Positions 1 to 10,545 of a DNA stretch of 64,000 bases are shown piece after piece; position 1 is the first letter of the stretch, and every line of letters starts with the position of its first letter. The notes under the pieces were generated by a model. That model did no database searches, had not been told where the DNA came from, and was given only the letters and a program-made list of their open reading frames with translations. The DNA lies in contig NZ_QOVG01000002.1 of assembly GCF_010119615.1 (NCBI RefSeq), positions 310,001 through 374,000 on the forward strand, in the 5' to 3' direction. Origin of the DNA: Pseudoxanthomonas gei (GTDB taxonomy: Bacteria; Pseudomonadota; Gammaproteobacteria; Xanthomonadales; Xanthomonadaceae). Both the position numbers and the translations under genes were made by a program.

Positions 1-1
1 A

Positions 2-967
2 GGCCTGCCGCTGGCCGTGATAGATGCGCCCGACGATGCCGACTTCGCGATCTACGAGATGGGTGCCGGCAAACCCGGCGACATCGCCTACCTGACCGAC
101 ATCGTCACCCCGCAGGTGGCGCTCGTGAACAACATTGCATCGGCTCACCTGGAGCGCCTTGGCAGCCTGCTGGGTGTGGCCGAGACCAAGGGCGCGATCT
201 ATGCGGCGCTGCCGGCTGACGGAGTGGCGGTGATCAACGCCGATGACGCCTTCGCGGAATATTTCGCCGGCATTGCCGCGGGCCGGCGCATCCTGCGCTT
301 CGGTCTGGAGGCCAGCGCCGACGTGACCGCGAGCAACCTGCGCAGCGATGGGCATGGTTCGCAGTTCACCCTCAGCACGCCGCAGGGCGAGATCGCCGCG
401 AGCCTGCCGCTGCCGGGCCGCCACAACGTGCTCAACGCGCTGGCGGCGGCCTCGCTGGCACTGGCCTGTGGCGTTTCGCTGGCCACCATCGCCCACGGGC
501 TGGCCGAGACCCGGCCGGTGCCGGGCCGGCATGTGCCACGCACCTTGTCCAATGGCGCGGTGCTGATCGATGACAGCTACAACGCCAATCCGGGGTCGCT
601 GGCCGCGGCCATCGACACCTTGGCTGCCGATGGCGGCGAGGCCTGGCTGGTATTGGGTGACATGCGCGAGCTTGGTGATGAAGGTGAGGCGCTGCACGCC
701 GATGCCGGTCGACGCGCCAAGGCTGCCGGCATCGCCCGCCTGTACACGCTGGGAGCGCTCAGCGCCGCCGCTGCGCAGGCATTCGGCGAAGGCGCGCGCC
801 ATTTCGAAACACACGCCGCACTGATCGATGTCTTGCGCGTCGACCTGCGCGAATCGACGCAGCCCAAGGCGCTGCGTTGCCTGGTGAAGGGATCGAGGGG
901 AAGCGCGATGGAACGCATCGTCAGTGCATTGCTGTCCAACGGGGAGGGCGCATCACATGCTGCTTGA
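2..967 (+). CDS. murF: UDP-MurNAc-tripeptide--D-Ala-D-Ala ligase, 5' truncated
   Basis: Adds D-Ala-D-Ala to UDP-MurNAc-tripeptide in the cytoplasm, the last soluble step of peptidoglycan precursor synthesis. The frame is open from the left edge, so the N-terminal domain and the ATP P-loop lie outside the window. What remains is the Mur-ligase central domain ([13 protein letters not shown], then [13 protein letters not shown], the metal/substrate region, and NADD) and the C-terminal domain with the DDSYNANP motif near position 568, typical of MurF. The stop overlaps the mraY start by 11 bp, consistent with translational coupling in the mra/dcw operon. Identification rests on motifs plus gene order and is secure. 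Confidence 0.96.
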   Translation, partial: GLPLAVIDAPDDADFAIYEMGAGKPGDIAYLTDIVTPQVALVNNIASAHLERLGSLLGVAETKGAIYAALPADGVAVINADDAFAEYFAGIAAGRRILRFGLEASADVTASNLRSDGHGSQFTLSTPQGEIAASLPLPGRHNVLNALAAASLALACGVSLATIAHGLAETRPVPGRHVPRTLSNGAVLIDDSYNANPGSLAAAIDTLAADGGEAWLVLGDMRELGDEGEALHADAGRRAKAAGIARLYTLGALSAAAAQAFGEGARHFETHAALIDVLRVDLRESTQPKALRCLVKGSRGSAMERIVSALLSNGEGASHAA

Positions 968-2048
968 GTTGACACGTTGGCTGCAGCAGCTGGAGAGCCT
1001 GTTCGGCTTGTTCGGTTACCTGACCTTCCGCGGCATCCTGGCCGCGCTGACTTCCCTGTTCCTGTCCCTGTGGCTGGGGCCGGCGGTGATCCGCCGGCTG
1101 GCCCAGTTCAAGGGCGGCCAGCCGATCCGCGCCGACGGCCCGCAGACGCATTTCACCAAGGCCGGTACGCCGACCATGGGCGGTGCGCTGATCCTGATGA
1201 CGGTCCTGCTCTCGGTGTTGCTGTGGGGCGACCTGCGCAACCGCTATGTGTGGGTGGTGCTTGCGGTGATGCTGGCCTTCGGTGCCATCGGCTGGTACGA
1301 CGACTGGATCAAGATCGTCAGGCGCGATCCGAATGGCCTGAAGTCGCGCTGGAAGTACCTGCTGCAGTCGGTCTTCGGGCTGGCCGCGGGCATCTTCCTG
1401 TGGATGACGGCCGACCCGTCGGTGCCGGCGTCGACCACCTTCTACATCCCCATGATCAAGAGCGTGGCCTTGCCGCTGGCCGGGCTCAGCTTCATCGCCA
1501 TTGCCTATTTCTGGATCGTCGGTTTTTCCAATGCGGTCAACCTGACCGATGGCCTGGACGGGCTGGCCATCATGCCGACCGTGCTGGTCGCGTGCGCGCT
1601 GGGCGTATTCGCCTATGCCTCGGGCAACGCGGTGTTTTCGGCCTACCTGCAGATTCCGCAGGTGCCTGGCGCGGGTGAACTGGTGATCATCTGCGCGGCC
1701 ATCGCCGGCGCAGGGCTCGGCTTCCTGTGGTTCAACACCTATCCGGCCATGGTGTTCATGGGCGATATCGGGGCCCTGGCGCTGGGCGCGGTACTCGGCA
1801 CCGTGGCCGTGATAGTGCGCCAGGAGCTGGTGCTGGTGATCATGGGCGGCATCTTCGTGATCGAAACCCTGTCGGTGATGATCCAGGTGGCGTCGTTCAA
1901 GCTCACCGGCAAGCGCGTGTTCCGCATGGCGCCCATCCACCATCACTTCGAATTGAAAGGCTGGCCGGAGCCGCGCGTCATCGTGCGCTTCTGGATCATC
2001 TCGGTGGTGCTGGTGCTGGTTGGCCTGGCCACGTTGAAGGTGCGCTGA
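957..2048 (+). CDS. mraY: Phospho-MurNAc-pentapeptide transferase (lipid I synthase)
   Basis: Transfers phospho-MurNAc-pentapeptide to undecaprenyl phosphate at the inner membrane, making lipid I. At 363 residues it is the normal length (E. coli 360). It is strongly hydrophobic, with about ten membrane segments, and carries the family motifs KAGTPTMGG (near residue 65), [10 protein letters not shown] (near 195), FMGDIGAL (near 265) and PIHHHFE (near 325). The ATG at 957 was chosen because GGGGAGGG precedes it and because the N-terminus [10 protein letters not shown] matches the family; an upstream GTG at 924 would add 11 non-homologous residues. It overlaps murF by 11 bp, and its TGA shares one base with the ftsW ATG. 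Confidence 0.97.
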   Translation: MLLELTRWLQQLESLFGLFGYLTFRGILAALTSLFLSLWLGPAVIRRLAQFKGGQPIRADGPQTHFTKAGTPTMGGALILMTVLLSVLLWGDLRNRYVWVVLAVMLAFGAIGWYDDWIKIVRRDPNGLKSRWKYLLQSVFGLAAGIFLWMTADPSVPASTTFYIPMIKSVALPLAGLSFIAIAYFWIVGFSNAVNLTDGLDGLAIMPTVLVACALGVFAYASGNAVFSAYLQIPQVPGAGELVIICAAIAGAGLGFLWFNTYPAMVFMGDIGALALGAVLGTVAVIVRQELVLVIMGGIFVIETLSVMIQVASFKLTGKRVFRMAPIHHHFELKGWPEPRVIVRFWIISVVLVLVGLATLKVR

Positions 2049-3325
2049 TGAACGACACGCCGAGCCAGGCAACGCGCGCGGAGGCCATCGGTGGCCGCTA
2101 CGACCCGTGGCTGCTGGCCGCGGCGCTGGCATTGGCGGGCCTGGGTGTAGTGATGGTCGGCTCTGCCTCGATCGCCATGACCAGCGATCCCTTCCATTAC
2201 CTTTCGCGCCACGTCGTGTTCCTGGCCTTGGGCGTCGCCCTGGCGTGGGGGGCGATGCGCCTGGAATTGAAGACCGTCGAACGCTACAACCAGCTGCTGC
2301 TGCTGGGTTGCGTGGCGTTGCTGCTGGTGGTGTTCCTGCCGGGCATCGGCGTCAACGTCAATGGCGCCCGGCGCTGGATCAACCTGGGTTTCGTGCGCTT
2401 CCAGAGCGTGGAAGCGGTGAAGGTCCTCTACATCGTCTGGCTGGCCAGCTACCTGGTGCGCTTCCGCGACGAGGTCAACGCCACCTGGCCGGCGATGCTC
2501 AAGCCGCTAGGCGTGGCCGTCGTGCTGGTCGGGTTGCTGCTGCTGCAGCCTGACTTCGGCTCGTCGACGCTGCTGCTGGCCATCACCGCCGGCATGCTGA
2601 TCCTGGGCGGCGTGAACCTGCCGCGCATGTCGGCGCCGATCCTGATCCTGCTGCCGGCGCTGGTGGCCATCGCCATCATCGAGCCGTACCGCGTACGCCG
2701 CATCACCTCCTTCGTCGATCCGTGGAAGGACCAGCTGGGTTCGGGTTACCAGCTCTCCAATGCCTTGATGGCAGTGGGTCGCGGTGAGTGGACCGGGGTG
2801 GGCCTGGGCGGTTCGGTGCAGAAGCTCAACTACCTGCCCGAGGCGCATACCGACTTCATCTTCTCGATCATCGGCGAGGAACTCGGCTTCGTGGGTGTAT
2901 GCCTGGTGGTCGCGCTGTATGCGCTGCTGGTCGGGCGCGGGTTCTGGATCGGTTACCGCTGCGTGGAGATGCGTCGGCATTTCCCCGGCTACTGCGCCTT
3001 CGGCGTGTCGCTGTGGATCAGCCTGCAGGCCTTCGTTTCGATCGGCGTGAACCTGGGCATGCTGCCGACCAAGGGCCTGACCCTGCCGTTGATTTCCTCC
3101 GGCGGCTCCAGCGTGATGATGACCTGCGTGGCCGTGGGCCTGATGCTGCGGGTGTCCTACGAACTGGAGCGTACCCAGCGCCAGGTGGCGCTGCTGCGTG
3201 GCGAGCCGTTGCCGGCGCAGGACCTGCCGGAAACGACCCAGCGTGACGCTGCACCGGTGGCGCCGAAGCGCGGCACCAGTCGCCTGAACGCCCGGGTCGA
3301 GCCGACCTTCGAGAGGATTGCATGA
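2048..3325 (+). CDS. ftsW: Peptidoglycan glycosyltransferase FtsW
   Basis: SEDS-family septal glycosyltransferase that polymerises lipid II with its partner PBP3/FtsI in the divisome. The 425-residue protein has about ten membrane segments and SEDS signatures: GSAS near residue 38, [10 protein letters not shown] in the large loop, LQPDFGS near 170, and [17 protein letters not shown] followed by [16 protein letters not shown] towards the C-terminus. The start at 2048 sits in a TGATG overlap with mraY; the frame is open much further upstream but that part is antisense-like sequence within mraY. A hydrophilic tail of about 45 residues rich in Ala, Pro and Arg follows the last membrane segment. 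Confidence 0.97.
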   Translation: MNDTPSQATRAEAIGGRYDPWLLAAALALAGLGVVMVGSASIAMTSDPFHYLSRHVVFLALGVALAWGAMRLELKTVERYNQLLLLGCVALLLVVFLPGIGVNVNGARRWINLGFVRFQSVEAVKVLYIVWLASYLVRFRDEVNATWPAMLKPLGVAVVLVGLLLLQPDFGSSTLLLAITAGMLILGGVNLPRMSAPILILLPALVAIAIIEPYRVRRITSFVDPWKDQLGSGYQLSNALMAVGRGEWTGVGLGGSVQKLNYLPEAHTDFIFSIIGEELGFVGVCLVVALYALLVGRGFWIGYRCVEMRRHFPGYCAFGVSLWISLQAFVSIGVNLGMLPTKGLTLPLISSGGSSVMMTCVAVGLMLRVSYELERTQRQVALLRGEPLPAQDLPETTQRDAAPVAPKRGTSRLNARVEPTFERIA

Positions 3326-4443
3326 GCGGCGCTGCGCCCGTCACTCCGCTGCGCCGTGGCGATGCCGCGCCGGTGATGATCCTGGCCGGTGGCACCGGCG
3401 GGCATATCTTTCCTGCGCTGGCCGTGGCCAAGGTATTGCGCGCGCGCGGCGTACCCGTGACCTGGCTGGGCGCCGACGGTGCCATGGAAACCAGGCTGGT
3501 TCCGCAGCACGACATCCCGCTGGACACCATCGCCATCTCCGGCGTGCGTGGCAAGGGTGCGCTATCGCTGCTGGGCGCGCCGCTGCGCGTCCTGAAGGCC
3601 GTGCGCAGCGCCGGTGGCGTGCTGCGCCAGCGCGCGCCGCGTGCAGTGGTGAGCTTCGGCGGTTTCGCGGCCGGTCCCGGCGGCATGGCCGCGCGTCTGC
3701 AGGGCCGTCCGCTGCTGGTGCACGAGCAGAACCGCGCGCCCGGCCTCACCAATCGCATCCTTGCGAAATTCGCCCGGCGCATCCTTACCGGCTTCCCCGG
3801 CAGCTTCGGTTCGCGCGAGGAAGCGGTAGGCAATCCGGTCCGCGCCGAGATCGCGGCGCTGCCGCTGCCGGCGCAACGCCTCGCCGGATCAACGCGCGAA
3901 CTGAAACTGCTGGTGCTGGGCGGCAGCCAGGGCGCGCGCGTACTCAACAGCGCATTGCCGCAGGCGCTGGCCGCCTTGCCCCAGTTGCAGATCACGGTGC
4001 GCCACCAGTGCGGCGAGAAGATGCGCGACGAAGCCGTGCGTGCCTATGCCGATGCGGGCGTGGCCGCAAGCGTGGAAAGCTTCATCGCCGACATGGCCGA
4101 AGCCTATGCCTGGGCGGACCTGGTGGTATGCCGGGCCGGGGCTTCCACCCTTGCGGAACTTTGCGCGGTGGGTATCGGCAGCGTGCTGGTGCCCTTCGCC
4201 GCCGCGGTGGACGACCACCAGACCAAGAATGCGATGTACCTGGTCGAGCACGGCGCCGCCGTGCTGCTCCGCCAGGACGACCAGCTTGCAAGCCGCCTGC
4301 AGGAACTGCTGGGTGAACTTGCGGCCGACCCGGCGCGCCGCCTGGCCATGGCCGAAGCCGCACGCGTGCTGGCCAAGCCCGATGCCGCCGAGCGTATCGC
4401 CGACATCATCCTCGAAGAATCAGAACTGGAACGCGCCGCATGA
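3322..4443 (+). CDS. murG: UDP-GlcNAc--lipid I GlcNAc transferase
   Basis: Peripheral membrane GT28 glycosyltransferase converting lipid I to lipid II on the inner face of the membrane. The 373-residue protein starts with a short non-conserved stretch, then has [12 protein letters not shown] at residues 23-34, where His28 matches the conserved family histidine. [11 protein letters not shown] and [11 protein letters not shown] follow. The C-terminal UDP-GlcNAc-binding half has [11 protein letters not shown] and [11 protein letters not shown]. The ATG lies in an ATGA overlap with the ftsW stop, and the murC start overlaps its own stop in the same way. This is the expected position between ftsW and murC. 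Confidence 0.97.
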   Translation: MSGAAPVTPLRRGDAAPVMILAGGTGGHIFPALAVAKVLRARGVPVTWLGADGAMETRLVPQHDIPLDTIAISGVRGKGALSLLGAPLRVLKAVRSAGGVLRQRAPRAVVSFGGFAAGPGGMAARLQGRPLLVHEQNRAPGLTNRILAKFARRILTGFPGSFGSREEAVGNPVRAEIAALPLPAQRLAGSTRELKLLVLGGSQGARVLNSALPQALAALPQLQITVRHQCGEKMRDEAVRAYADAGVAASVESFIADMAEAYAWADLVVCRAGASTLAELCAVGIGSVLVPFAAAVDDHQTKNAMYLVEHGAAVLLRQDDQLASRLQELLGELAADPARRLAMAEAARVLAKPDAAERIADIILEESELERAA

Positions 4444-5894
4444 TGATGGCCGCCGCACGCGAACGCCGCCTGCAACACACGGGCAACCTGGCCCAGGAAT
4501 TCCGCCGCGTGCATTTCGTGGGCATCGGCGGCTCGGGCATGAGCGGCATTGCCGAAGTGCTATGCACGCTGGGCTATGAAGTGTCCGGCTCGGACAATGC
4601 CGACAATGCCGCCACCCGCCGGCTGGCTTCGCTGGGCGCGCGGGTGATGCGCGGACACAACGCCTCCAATGTGCTCGGCACCGATTGCGTGGTCGTCTCC
4701 AGCGCGATCAAGCACGACAACCCGGAGCTGATGGAAGCGCGCTCGCAGCGCATCCCGATCGTGCCGCGCGCGGCGATGCTGGCCGAACTGATGCGCTTCC
4801 GCCGCGGCATCGCCGTGGCTGGCACGCACGGCAAGACCACCACCACCAGTCTCACCGCCGCGGTGCTCAGCGAAGGCGGTCTGGATCCGACTTTCGTGAT
4901 CGGCGGGCAGCTGTTGGCCGCCGGCGCCAATGCCAAGCTCGGCGACGGCCAGTGGCTGGTGGCCGAAGCCGACGAGAGCGACGGCAGCTTCCTGCGTCTG
5001 AATCCGCTGATGGCGGTGATCACAAACATCGACTCGGACCACCTGGAAAACTACGACAACGATTTTTCCAAGGTGCAGGCCGCGTTCGCCGAATTCCTGC
5101 AGCGCCTGCCGTTCTACGGGCTGGCCGTGCTGTGCATCGATGATCCGGAAGTCGCTGCGCTGGCCGCCGACACGCCGCGCCACGTGATGAGTTATGGCTT
5201 TGCCGAAAACGCGGACGTGCGCGCCGAGAACGTGACCCAGGAGGGCGGGTGCATGCGTTTCACCCTGCGCCTGCCGGAAGACACACAGGTACAGGTGACG
5301 CTGGCGCTGCCCGGCCGCCACAACGTGCAGAACGCGCTGGCCGCGGCCTGCATCGGCTGGCAACTGGGCGTTTCCCCACACGACATCGCCAATGCGCTGG
5401 AGAAGTTCACCGGCATCGGCCGCCGCTTCAACGAACTGGGTGAGCTCACCACGCCGCAGGGCGCGCGCGTGCAGCTGGTCGACGACTACGGCCACCACCC
5501 GCGCGAGCTGGCGGCGGTGTTCGCGGCCGCGCGCGGCGGCTGGCCGGACAAGCGCCTGGTCGTGGCCTTCCAGCCGCATCGCTACAGCCGCACCCGCGAC
5601 CAGTTCGATGCGTTTGCCGCGGTGCTGTCGGAAGTCGACGTGCTGGTGCTGAGCGAGGTCTATCCGGCTGGCGAGGCGCCGATCGCCGGCGCCGACGCCA
5701 AATCCCTGGCACGTGCCATCCGTGCGCGCGGCCGCAATGAACCGGTCGTGGTCAGCCAGGTGTCCGAACTCGCCGGCGTGCTGCCGGACGTGTTGCAGGA
5801 CGGCGACCTGTTGCTGCTGATGGGGGCGGGCGACATCGGCCACGTTGCCCAGGACCTGGTCGCGTACGGCTTTGGCGGGAACAGGTTCGAATGA
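4440..5894 (+). CDS. murC: UDP-N-acetylmuramate--L-alanine ligase
   Basis: Cytoplasmic ATP-dependent ligase adding L-Ala to UDP-MurNAc. Of 484 residues, the N-terminal Rossmann-like UDP-binding domain has GIGGSGMSG at 28-36, the central ATPase domain has GTHGKTTTT at 128-136 and [10 protein letters not shown], and the C-terminal domain has DDYGHHP and FQPHRYSRT. Three consecutive ATG codons (4440, 4443, 4446) could start translation. The first is chosen because it gives the ATGA overlap seen throughout this operon. The product feeds MurD/E/F, and its neighbours are murG and ddlB. Confidence 0.97.
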   Translation: MMMAAARERRLQHTGNLAQEFRRVHFVGIGGSGMSGIAEVLCTLGYEVSGSDNADNAATRRLASLGARVMRGHNASNVLGTDCVVVSSAIKHDNPELMEARSQRIPIVPRAAMLAELMRFRRGIAVAGTHGKTTTTSLTAAVLSEGGLDPTFVIGGQLLAAGANAKLGDGQWLVAEADESDGSFLRLNPLMAVITNIDSDHLENYDNDFSKVQAAFAEFLQRLPFYGLAVLCIDDPEVAALAADTPRHVMSYGFAENADVRAENVTQEGGCMRFTLRLPEDTQVQVTLALPGRHNVQNALAAACIGWQLGVSPHDIANALEKFTGIGRRFNELGELTTPQGARVQLVDDYGHHPRELAAVFAAARGGWPDKRLVVAFQPHRYSRTRDQFDAFAAVLSEVDVLVLSEVYPAGEAPIAGADAKSLARAIRARGRNEPVVVSQVSELAGVLPDVLQDGDLLLLMGAGDIGHVAQDLVAYGFGGNRFE

Positions 5895-6850
5895 GCACGC
5901 CCGCGATTCCCGCGCCGACCGTCACCGACCCGAAGGCCTTCGGTCGCGTCGCCGTGCTGCTGGGCGGCACCTCGAGCGAGCGTGAAGTCTCGCTGGACTC
6001 CGGCCGCAACGTGCTGGACGCCCTGCGCGCGCGCAGCGTCGACGCGACTGCGGTCGATGGCGTGGCGGCGTTGATTGAAGGTCTGGCGCAGGACCGGTTC
6101 GATCGCGTCTTCAATATCCTGCACGGCGGTGAAGGCGAGAACGGCGTGCTGCAGGGGCTGCTCGAGGCGCTGGGTGTTCCGTACACCGGTTCCGGCGTAC
6201 TGGGCTCGGCGCTGGCGCTGGACAAGATCCGCTGCAAGCAGGTGTGGCTGGCGGTAGGCCTGCCCACGCCCGCGTATCGCAAGCTGGCCAAGGGCGATGA
6301 CGTGCAGGCAGCTGCGCATGCCATCGGCCTGCCCTTGATCGTCAAGCCATCGTGCGAAGGTTCGAGCGTCGGCATCTCGCGCGTGGTCGATGCAGGCGAC
6401 CTGCCGGCCGCCCTGGAACTGGCCGCGCGTTATCCCGGCGAACTGCTGATGGAGCAGATGGTCATCGGCGACGAACTGACAGTGCCCATCCTGGGTGACA
6501 TTGCGCTGCCGTCCATCCGCATCGTGCCGAAAGGCCAGTGGTACGACTACCACGCCAAGTACATCGCCGATGACACGCAATACCTGTGTCCGGGACTGGA
6601 AGGCGCTGACGAGATCGAGATCGGCCGCATCGCGGTCGAGGCCTTCAAGGCGGCGGGTTGCCGCGGCTGGGGTCGCGTAGATGTGATGCGCGATCGCGCC
6701 ACCGGCAATTTCTACCTGCTTGAAGTCAACACGGCACCGGGCATGACCAGCCATTCGCTGGTGCCCAAGGCCGCCGGGCAGGCAGGCATCGGGTTCGAGG
6801 AACTGTGCTGGCGCATCCTGGAAACCACGCTTCCGGAGGTGGCCGGCTGA
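5891..6850 (+). CDS. ddlB: D-alanine--D-alanine ligase
   Basis: Cytoplasmic ATP-grasp enzyme that makes D-Ala-D-Ala for MurF. The 319-residue protein has the Ddl N-terminal signature [14 protein letters not shown], the [12 protein letters not shown] loop that contacts the first D-Ala, the [16 protein letters not shown] segment, the ATP-binding stretch [13 protein letters not shown], and the metal-binding [15 protein letters not shown] near the C-terminus. The length is close to E. coli DdlB (306). It overlaps murC by ATGA and shares one base with the ftsQ start. The position between murC and ftsQ supports ddlB rather than ddlA. Confidence 0.97.
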   Translation: MSTPAIPAPTVTDPKAFGRVAVLLGGTSSEREVSLDSGRNVLDALRARSVDATAVDGVAALIEGLAQDRFDRVFNILHGGEGENGVLQGLLEALGVPYTGSGVLGSALALDKIRCKQVWLAVGLPTPAYRKLAKGDDVQAAAHAIGLPLIVKPSCEGSSVGISRVVDAGDLPAALELAARYPGELLMEQMVIGDELTVPILGDIALPSIRIVPKGQWYDYHAKYIADDTQYLCPGLEGADEIEIGRIAVEAFKAAGCRGWGRVDVMRDRATGNFYLLEVNTAPGMTSHSLVPKAAGQAGIGFEELCWRILETTLPEVAG

Positions 6851-7692
6851 TGAATGCCGCGCTGCGCATCTTCACCTGGCTGCTGGCGATCGCGCTGGTC
6901 GTGCTGCCCGTGGTTGCCGTGGTGAATGGCTGGGTGGGCGGCGAACGCTGGCCGCTGACCAGGCTGCGCGTGCATGGCCAGTTCCAGCGCGTCGACCCGG
7001 TGCAGTTGCGCGCGGTGGTGCTGCCACATGCCCGGCCGGGCTTCTTCGCCGTACGCCTGCAGGAAGCGCAGGACGACGTGGAAAAGCTGCCCTGGGTCGA
7101 GCGTGCCGAGGTACGCAAGCGCTGGCCCGACGTGCTTGAAGTGGAAGTCGTGGAACACAAGCCGTTCGCGCGCTGGGGCAGCGATCGCCTGTTGTCCGAG
7201 CATGGCCGCCTGTTTCCGATTCCGAAGGGCTTGCAGCTGGAGGCCTTGCCGCAACTCGGTGGACCGGATACGCAGGTCAAGGAAGTGGTGGCGCTCTACA
7301 ACGAGTCACGCGAACTGTTCGCGCAGATCGGCGTCAAGGTCGACAGCGTGGTCATGGACCGCCGCGGCAGCTGGTCGCTGGCATTGAGCAATGGCACCCA
7401 GGTCGTGGTGGGGCGCGCCGATGCGCGCCCGCGCCTGGACCGCTTCGCGCGGATGCTGCCGCAGCTGCTGGCGCGCAATGCGTTGCCACTGGAGCGCGCG
7501 GACCTGCGTTACACCAATGGTTTCGCGTTGAGCTGGGGAGAGCTGGCAACGGGGAAGGGGGAATCGGGAACAGGGAAGGCTGCTCAGGCCGCCCAGGCAT
7601 CTGCCACATCCGTTGGCCAGGTCCGGAATTCCGGAGACCCGCTTTCCTCCATTCACCATTCACCATTCCCAATTCACGGTCTTACATCATGA
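6850..7692 (+). CDS. ftsQ: Cell division protein FtsQ with atypical C-terminal tail
   Basis: Bitopic divisome scaffold that recruits FtsB/FtsL. The 280-residue protein has one membrane segment (about residues 6-27), then a POTRA-type domain beginning LTRLRVHGQF, and the FtsQ beta domain ending LRYTNGFALSWG near residue 230. The ATG at 6850 gives a TGATG overlap with ddlB; upstream in-frame starts lie inside ddlB. Residues from about 231 to 280 (rich in Gly, Ala, Ser, then HHSPFPIHG) do not look like FtsQ. They are encoded by a GA-rich inverted-repeat element that also supplies the stop and the ATGA overlap with ftsA. Confidence 0.93.
   Translation: MNAALRIFTWLLAIALVVLPVVAVVNGWVGGERWPLTRLRVHGQFQRVDPVQLRAVVLPHARPGFFAVRLQEAQDDVEKLPWVERAEVRKRWPDVLEVEVVEHKPFARWGSDRLLSEHGRLFPIPKGLQLEALPQLGGPDTQVKEVVALYNESRELFAQIGVKVDSVVMDRRGSWSLALSNGTQVVVGRADARPRLDRFARMLPQLLARNALPLERADLRYTNGFALSWGELATGKGESGTGKAAQAAQASATSVGQVRNSGDPLSSIHHSPFPIHGLTS
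7551..7679. repeat. GA-rich composite inverted repeat inside the 3' end of ftsQ
   Basis: The left arm (7551-7577) is built of GGGAA/GGGAATC units; the right arm (7644-7678) is the opposite strand, with CCATTCACCATTCCCAATTC. About 65 bp separate them, including the short palindrome TCCGGAATTCCGGA (7622-7635). Similar GA-rich segments lie at 8971, 56497, 57097 and 59815, so this looks like a dispersed repeat family rather than native ftsQ sequence. Its mobility and origin are inference. Confidence 0.6.
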
Positions 7693-8924
7693 ATCGCAAA
7701 GGCGACAAATCGCTGATCGTCGGTCTCGACATCGGCACCTCCAAGGTCACCGCGCTGGTCGGCGAGTATTCGCCGGGCAATCCCATCGAAGTGATCGGTA
7801 TCGGCTCGCATGAATCGCGCGGCCTCAAGCGCGGCGTGGTCGTCGACATCGAATCCACGGTGCAATCGATCCAGCGCGCGGTGGAAGAAGCCGAGCTGAT
7901 GGCCGGCTGCGAGATCCGCTCGGTCTACGCCTCCATTTCCGGCGCCCACGTGCAATGCAAGAACTCGCCCGGCATTGTGCCGATCCGTGATGGCGAAGTG
8001 ACCTGGGGCGACCTGGACCGGGTGCTGGAAGCGGCCAAGGCCGTGGCCATTCCCGCCGACCAGAAGATCCTGCACGCCATTCCGCGCGAATACGTGCTGG
8101 ACGACTCGCAGGAAGGCATCCGCAACCCGGTCGGCATGACCGGCGTGCGCCTGGAAGTACACGCCCACCTGGTGGTCTGCGCGCAGTCGGCCGCCGCCAA
8201 TATCAGCAAGTGCGTGCAGCGCTGCGGATTGCAGATCGATGACCTGATCCTGTCGTCGCTGGCCTCCAGCGTGGCGGTGCTGACTTCCGACGAGCGCGAG
8301 CTGGGCGTGGTGCTGGTCGACATGGGCGCGGGCACCACCGACCTGGCCGTATTCGTGCAGGGCGCGATCTGCCACACCGCTTCGCTGCCGATCGCAGGCG
8401 ACCACGTCACCAATGACATCGCGCACATGCTGCGCACGCCCACGCCCGAAGCCGAGCAGATCAAGGTGCGCTACGCCTGCGCTCTGGCGCAACTTGCGAC
8501 GGCCGAGGAAAGCATCCAGGTGCCCAGCGTCGGCGACCGTCCGCCGCGGCGCCTGCCGCGACATTCGCTGGCGCAGGCCGTGCAGGGCCGCTACGAGGAA
8601 ATCTTCGAGATGGTGCAGGCCGAACTGCGCCGCTCCGGCTTCGAGGAAATGGTGCGCGCCGGCATGGTGCTGACCGGCGGCGCTTCGAAGATGGAAGGCG
8701 TGGTCGAGCTGGCCGAGGAAATGTTGCAGATGCCGGTGCGCATCGGCATTCCGCAGCACGTCACCGGCCTGGGCGAAGTCGTCGGCAACCCGGTCCACGC
8801 CACCGGCGTGGGCCTGCTGCTGATGGGCAGCCAGATCGAGCATCCAAGGCGTCCGTCCTTGCCCCTGGGCAAGACCGGAAGCCTGTTCAACAAATTGAAG
8901 AACTGGTATCGCGGCGAGTTCTGA
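7689..8924 (+). CDS. ftsA: Cell division protein FtsA (actin-like membrane tether for FtsZ)
   Basis: Actin-fold ATPase that tethers FtsZ polymers to the membrane and recruits later divisome proteins. The 411-residue protein has the phosphate-1 motif GLDIGTSKVTALVGE at about 13-27, the SHS2 (1c) insertion with SGAHVQCKNSPGIV, the phosphate-2 motif VDMGAGTTDLAVF near 213, and GGASKMEGV in the adenosine-binding region. The C-terminal helix SLFNKLKNWYRGEF is the expected amphipathic membrane-targeting sequence. Its ATG overlaps the ftsQ stop by ATGA. Confidence 0.97.
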   Translation: MNRKGDKSLIVGLDIGTSKVTALVGEYSPGNPIEVIGIGSHESRGLKRGVVVDIESTVQSIQRAVEEAELMAGCEIRSVYASISGAHVQCKNSPGIVPIRDGEVTWGDLDRVLEAAKAVAIPADQKILHAIPREYVLDDSQEGIRNPVGMTGVRLEVHAHLVVCAQSAAANISKCVQRCGLQIDDLILSSLASSVAVLTSDERELGVVLVDMGAGTTDLAVFVQGAICHTASLPIAGDHVTNDIAHMLRTPTPEAEQIKVRYACALAQLATAEESIQVPSVGDRPPRRLPRHSLAQAVQGRYEEIFEMVQAELRRSGFEEMVRAGMVLTGGASKMEGVVELAEEMLQMPVRIGIPQHVTGLGEVVGNPVHATGVGLLLMGSQIEHPRRPSLPLGKTGSLFNKLKNWYRGEF

Positions 8925-8970
8925 GGTCGCGCATGGGCAGGCGCATCCGCGACGGCGCGGGTGGGTGAGG

Positions 8971-8996
8971 CGGGAAGGGAAAAACGGGAATTGAGC
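8971..8996. repeat. Short GA-rich repeat between ftsA and ftsZ
   Basis: The 122-bp ftsA-ftsZ gap contains GGGAAGGGAAAAACGGGAAT, resembling the arms of the repeat at the end of ftsQ. The rest of the gap holds an AT-richer stretch (8990-9032) that could carry an ftsZ promoter: TTGAGC at 8992 and AATACA 17 bp downstream are weak candidates. Confidence 0.35.
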
Positions 8997-9046
8997 AACA
9001 ACCCGATTGATTGAATACACCACATAACTATTACGAGGACACGGAC

Positions 9047-10279
9047 ATGGCACATTTCGAACTGGTTGAAAGGATGGCTCCGAACGCGGTGATCAAGGTC
9101 ATCGGCGTCGGCGGCGGCGGCGGCAACGCGGTCGCGCACATGGTCAGCAGCAGCGTGGACGGGGTGGAGTTCATCACCGCCAACACCGACTCGCAGGCCA
9201 TCAACAACTGCGGCGCCAAGACCCAGCTGCAACTCGGCGGCAACGTCACCAAGGGCCTGGGCGCAGGCGCAAACCCGGAAGTGGGCCGCCAGGCCGCGCT
9301 CGAGGATCGCGAGCGCATCATCGCCGCACTCGACGGTGCCGACATGGTGTTCATCACCGCCGGCATGGGTGGCGGCACCGGCACCGGCGCGGCACCCGTC
9401 GTGGCGCAGCTGGCCAAGGAAATGGGCATCCTGACCGTTGCAGTAGTGACCAAGCCGTTCCCGTTCGAAGGTCGCCGCCGCATGCAGGTCGCGCTGAAGG
9501 GCATCGAGGAACTCAGCCACCACTGCGATTCGCTGATCACCATTCCCAATGAGAAGCTCATTACCGTGCTGGGCCGCAACGCCACCATGATCCAGGCTTT
9601 CCGTGCCGCCAACGACGTGCTGCTGGGCGCCGTGCAGGGCATCGCCGACCTGATCGTGCGTCCGGGCCTGATCAACGTCGACTTCGCCGACGTGCGCACC
9701 GTGATGTCCGAAATGGGCCTGGCCATGATGGGTACCGGTTCGGCACGCGGCGACGACCGCGCCCAGGCCGCCGCCGAGGCCGCCATCCAGAACCCGCTGC
9801 TGGACGACGTCAACCTGTCCGGCGCCAACGGCATCCTGGTCAACATCACCGCCGGCCCGGATTTCACCATGGCCGAGTTCGACGAAGTGGGCCGCACCAT
9901 CGAGGGCTTCGCTGCCGAAGACGCCACCGTGGTGCTGGGCACCGTGCTGGACCCGGACATGCAGGACGAAGTCCGCGTCACCGTGGTCGCCACCGGCCTC
10001 AACCGCACTGCTGCCGCCCGCGCACCGATCGGCCGCAACGATGGCCTCAACCTGCGCGAGCCGATGCGGGTGCCGGTCAAGCTGGTCCGCGACGGCACTA
10101 CGGGCATGGCCTATGACGCCAACGCCGGCATGGACGCGGTGGCCACCGCGGTGGGTGGCCTGGGCCTGCGTCGTGGCAGTGCCGAGCCCGCCTCGTCACC
10201 TGCCTCGGCCGCTCCGGCGGTTGCCGACATGCCTGACTACCTGGACATCCCGGCCTTCCTGCGCCGCCAGGCGGACTGA
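9047..10279 (+). CDS. ftsZ: Cell division protein FtsZ (tubulin-like GTPase)
   Basis: Forms the cytoplasmic Z-ring that organises septation. The 410-residue protein has the GTP-binding N-terminus [11 protein letters not shown], the tubulin signature GGGTGTG at residues 108-114, the T7-loop region [11 protein letters not shown], and a C-terminal conserved peptide [12 protein letters not shown] that binds FtsA and ZipA. A linker rich in Ser, Pro and Ala of about 25 residues precedes it. ATG 9047 is chosen over an upstream TTG because ACGAGGAC lies 7-14 bases before it and the protein begins MAHFEL. A 122-bp gap separates it from ftsA, unlike the overlapping genes upstream. Confidence 0.98.
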   Translation: MAHFELVERMAPNAVIKVIGVGGGGGNAVAHMVSSSVDGVEFITANTDSQAINNCGAKTQLQLGGNVTKGLGAGANPEVGRQAALEDRERIIAALDGADMVFITAGMGGGTGTGAAPVVAQLAKEMGILTVAVVTKPFPFEGRRRMQVALKGIEELSHHCDSLITIPNEKLITVLGRNATMIQAFRAANDVLLGAVQGIADLIVRPGLINVDFADVRTVMSEMGLAMMGTGSARGDDRAQAAAEAAIQNPLLDDVNLSGANGILVNITAGPDFTMAEFDEVGRTIEGFAAEDATVVLGTVLDPDMQDEVRVTVVATGLNRTAAARAPIGRNDGLNLREPMRVPVKLVRDGTTGMAYDANAGMDAVATAVGGLGLRRGSAEPASSPASAAPAVADMPDYLDIPAFLRRQAD

Positions 10280-10327
10280 GCAACCCGTTCCTCCTGCACC
10301 GCGGGAGGGAAGGGCAACCGTTGAACG

Positions 10328-10408
10328 CGGACTCCTTGCCATGGGAGTCCGTGATGCAAGACCGTCCTGTTCTTCTTGCTGCCGGGCCTGTTCGGCCCGG
10401 CAGGTTTT
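10328..10408 (+). terminator. Two stem-loops downstream of ftsZ, the second terminator-like
   Basis: The first hairpin (10328-10351) pairs CGGACTCC with GGAGTCCG around an 8-base loop and lacks a T tract. The second (10381-10401) pairs GCCGGGCC with GGCCCGGC around a 5-base loop and is followed by AGGTTTTCC, a weak intrinsic-terminator tail. Together they probably attenuate the dcw transcript before lpxC. The stems are seen directly; function is inferred. Confidence 0.5.
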
Positions 10409-10545
10409 CCCCGTGCATACCGCGTTTGCCCGCCCGTAGCGAAGGCCGGGGCGACGCTGCTCTTCCTATATGATTCAGGCACCTGCGTGCTAATCTCGCG
10501 GTCCGCTTGATCCAGACCCCCCTTGCAGCACAATCCTGTCGCCCC

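Noticed and set aside
5880-5895. GGTTCGAAT resembling a tRNA T-loop
   Set aside because: It is the end of murC, and no acceptor or anticodon stem can be formed around it. No tRNA was found in the window.
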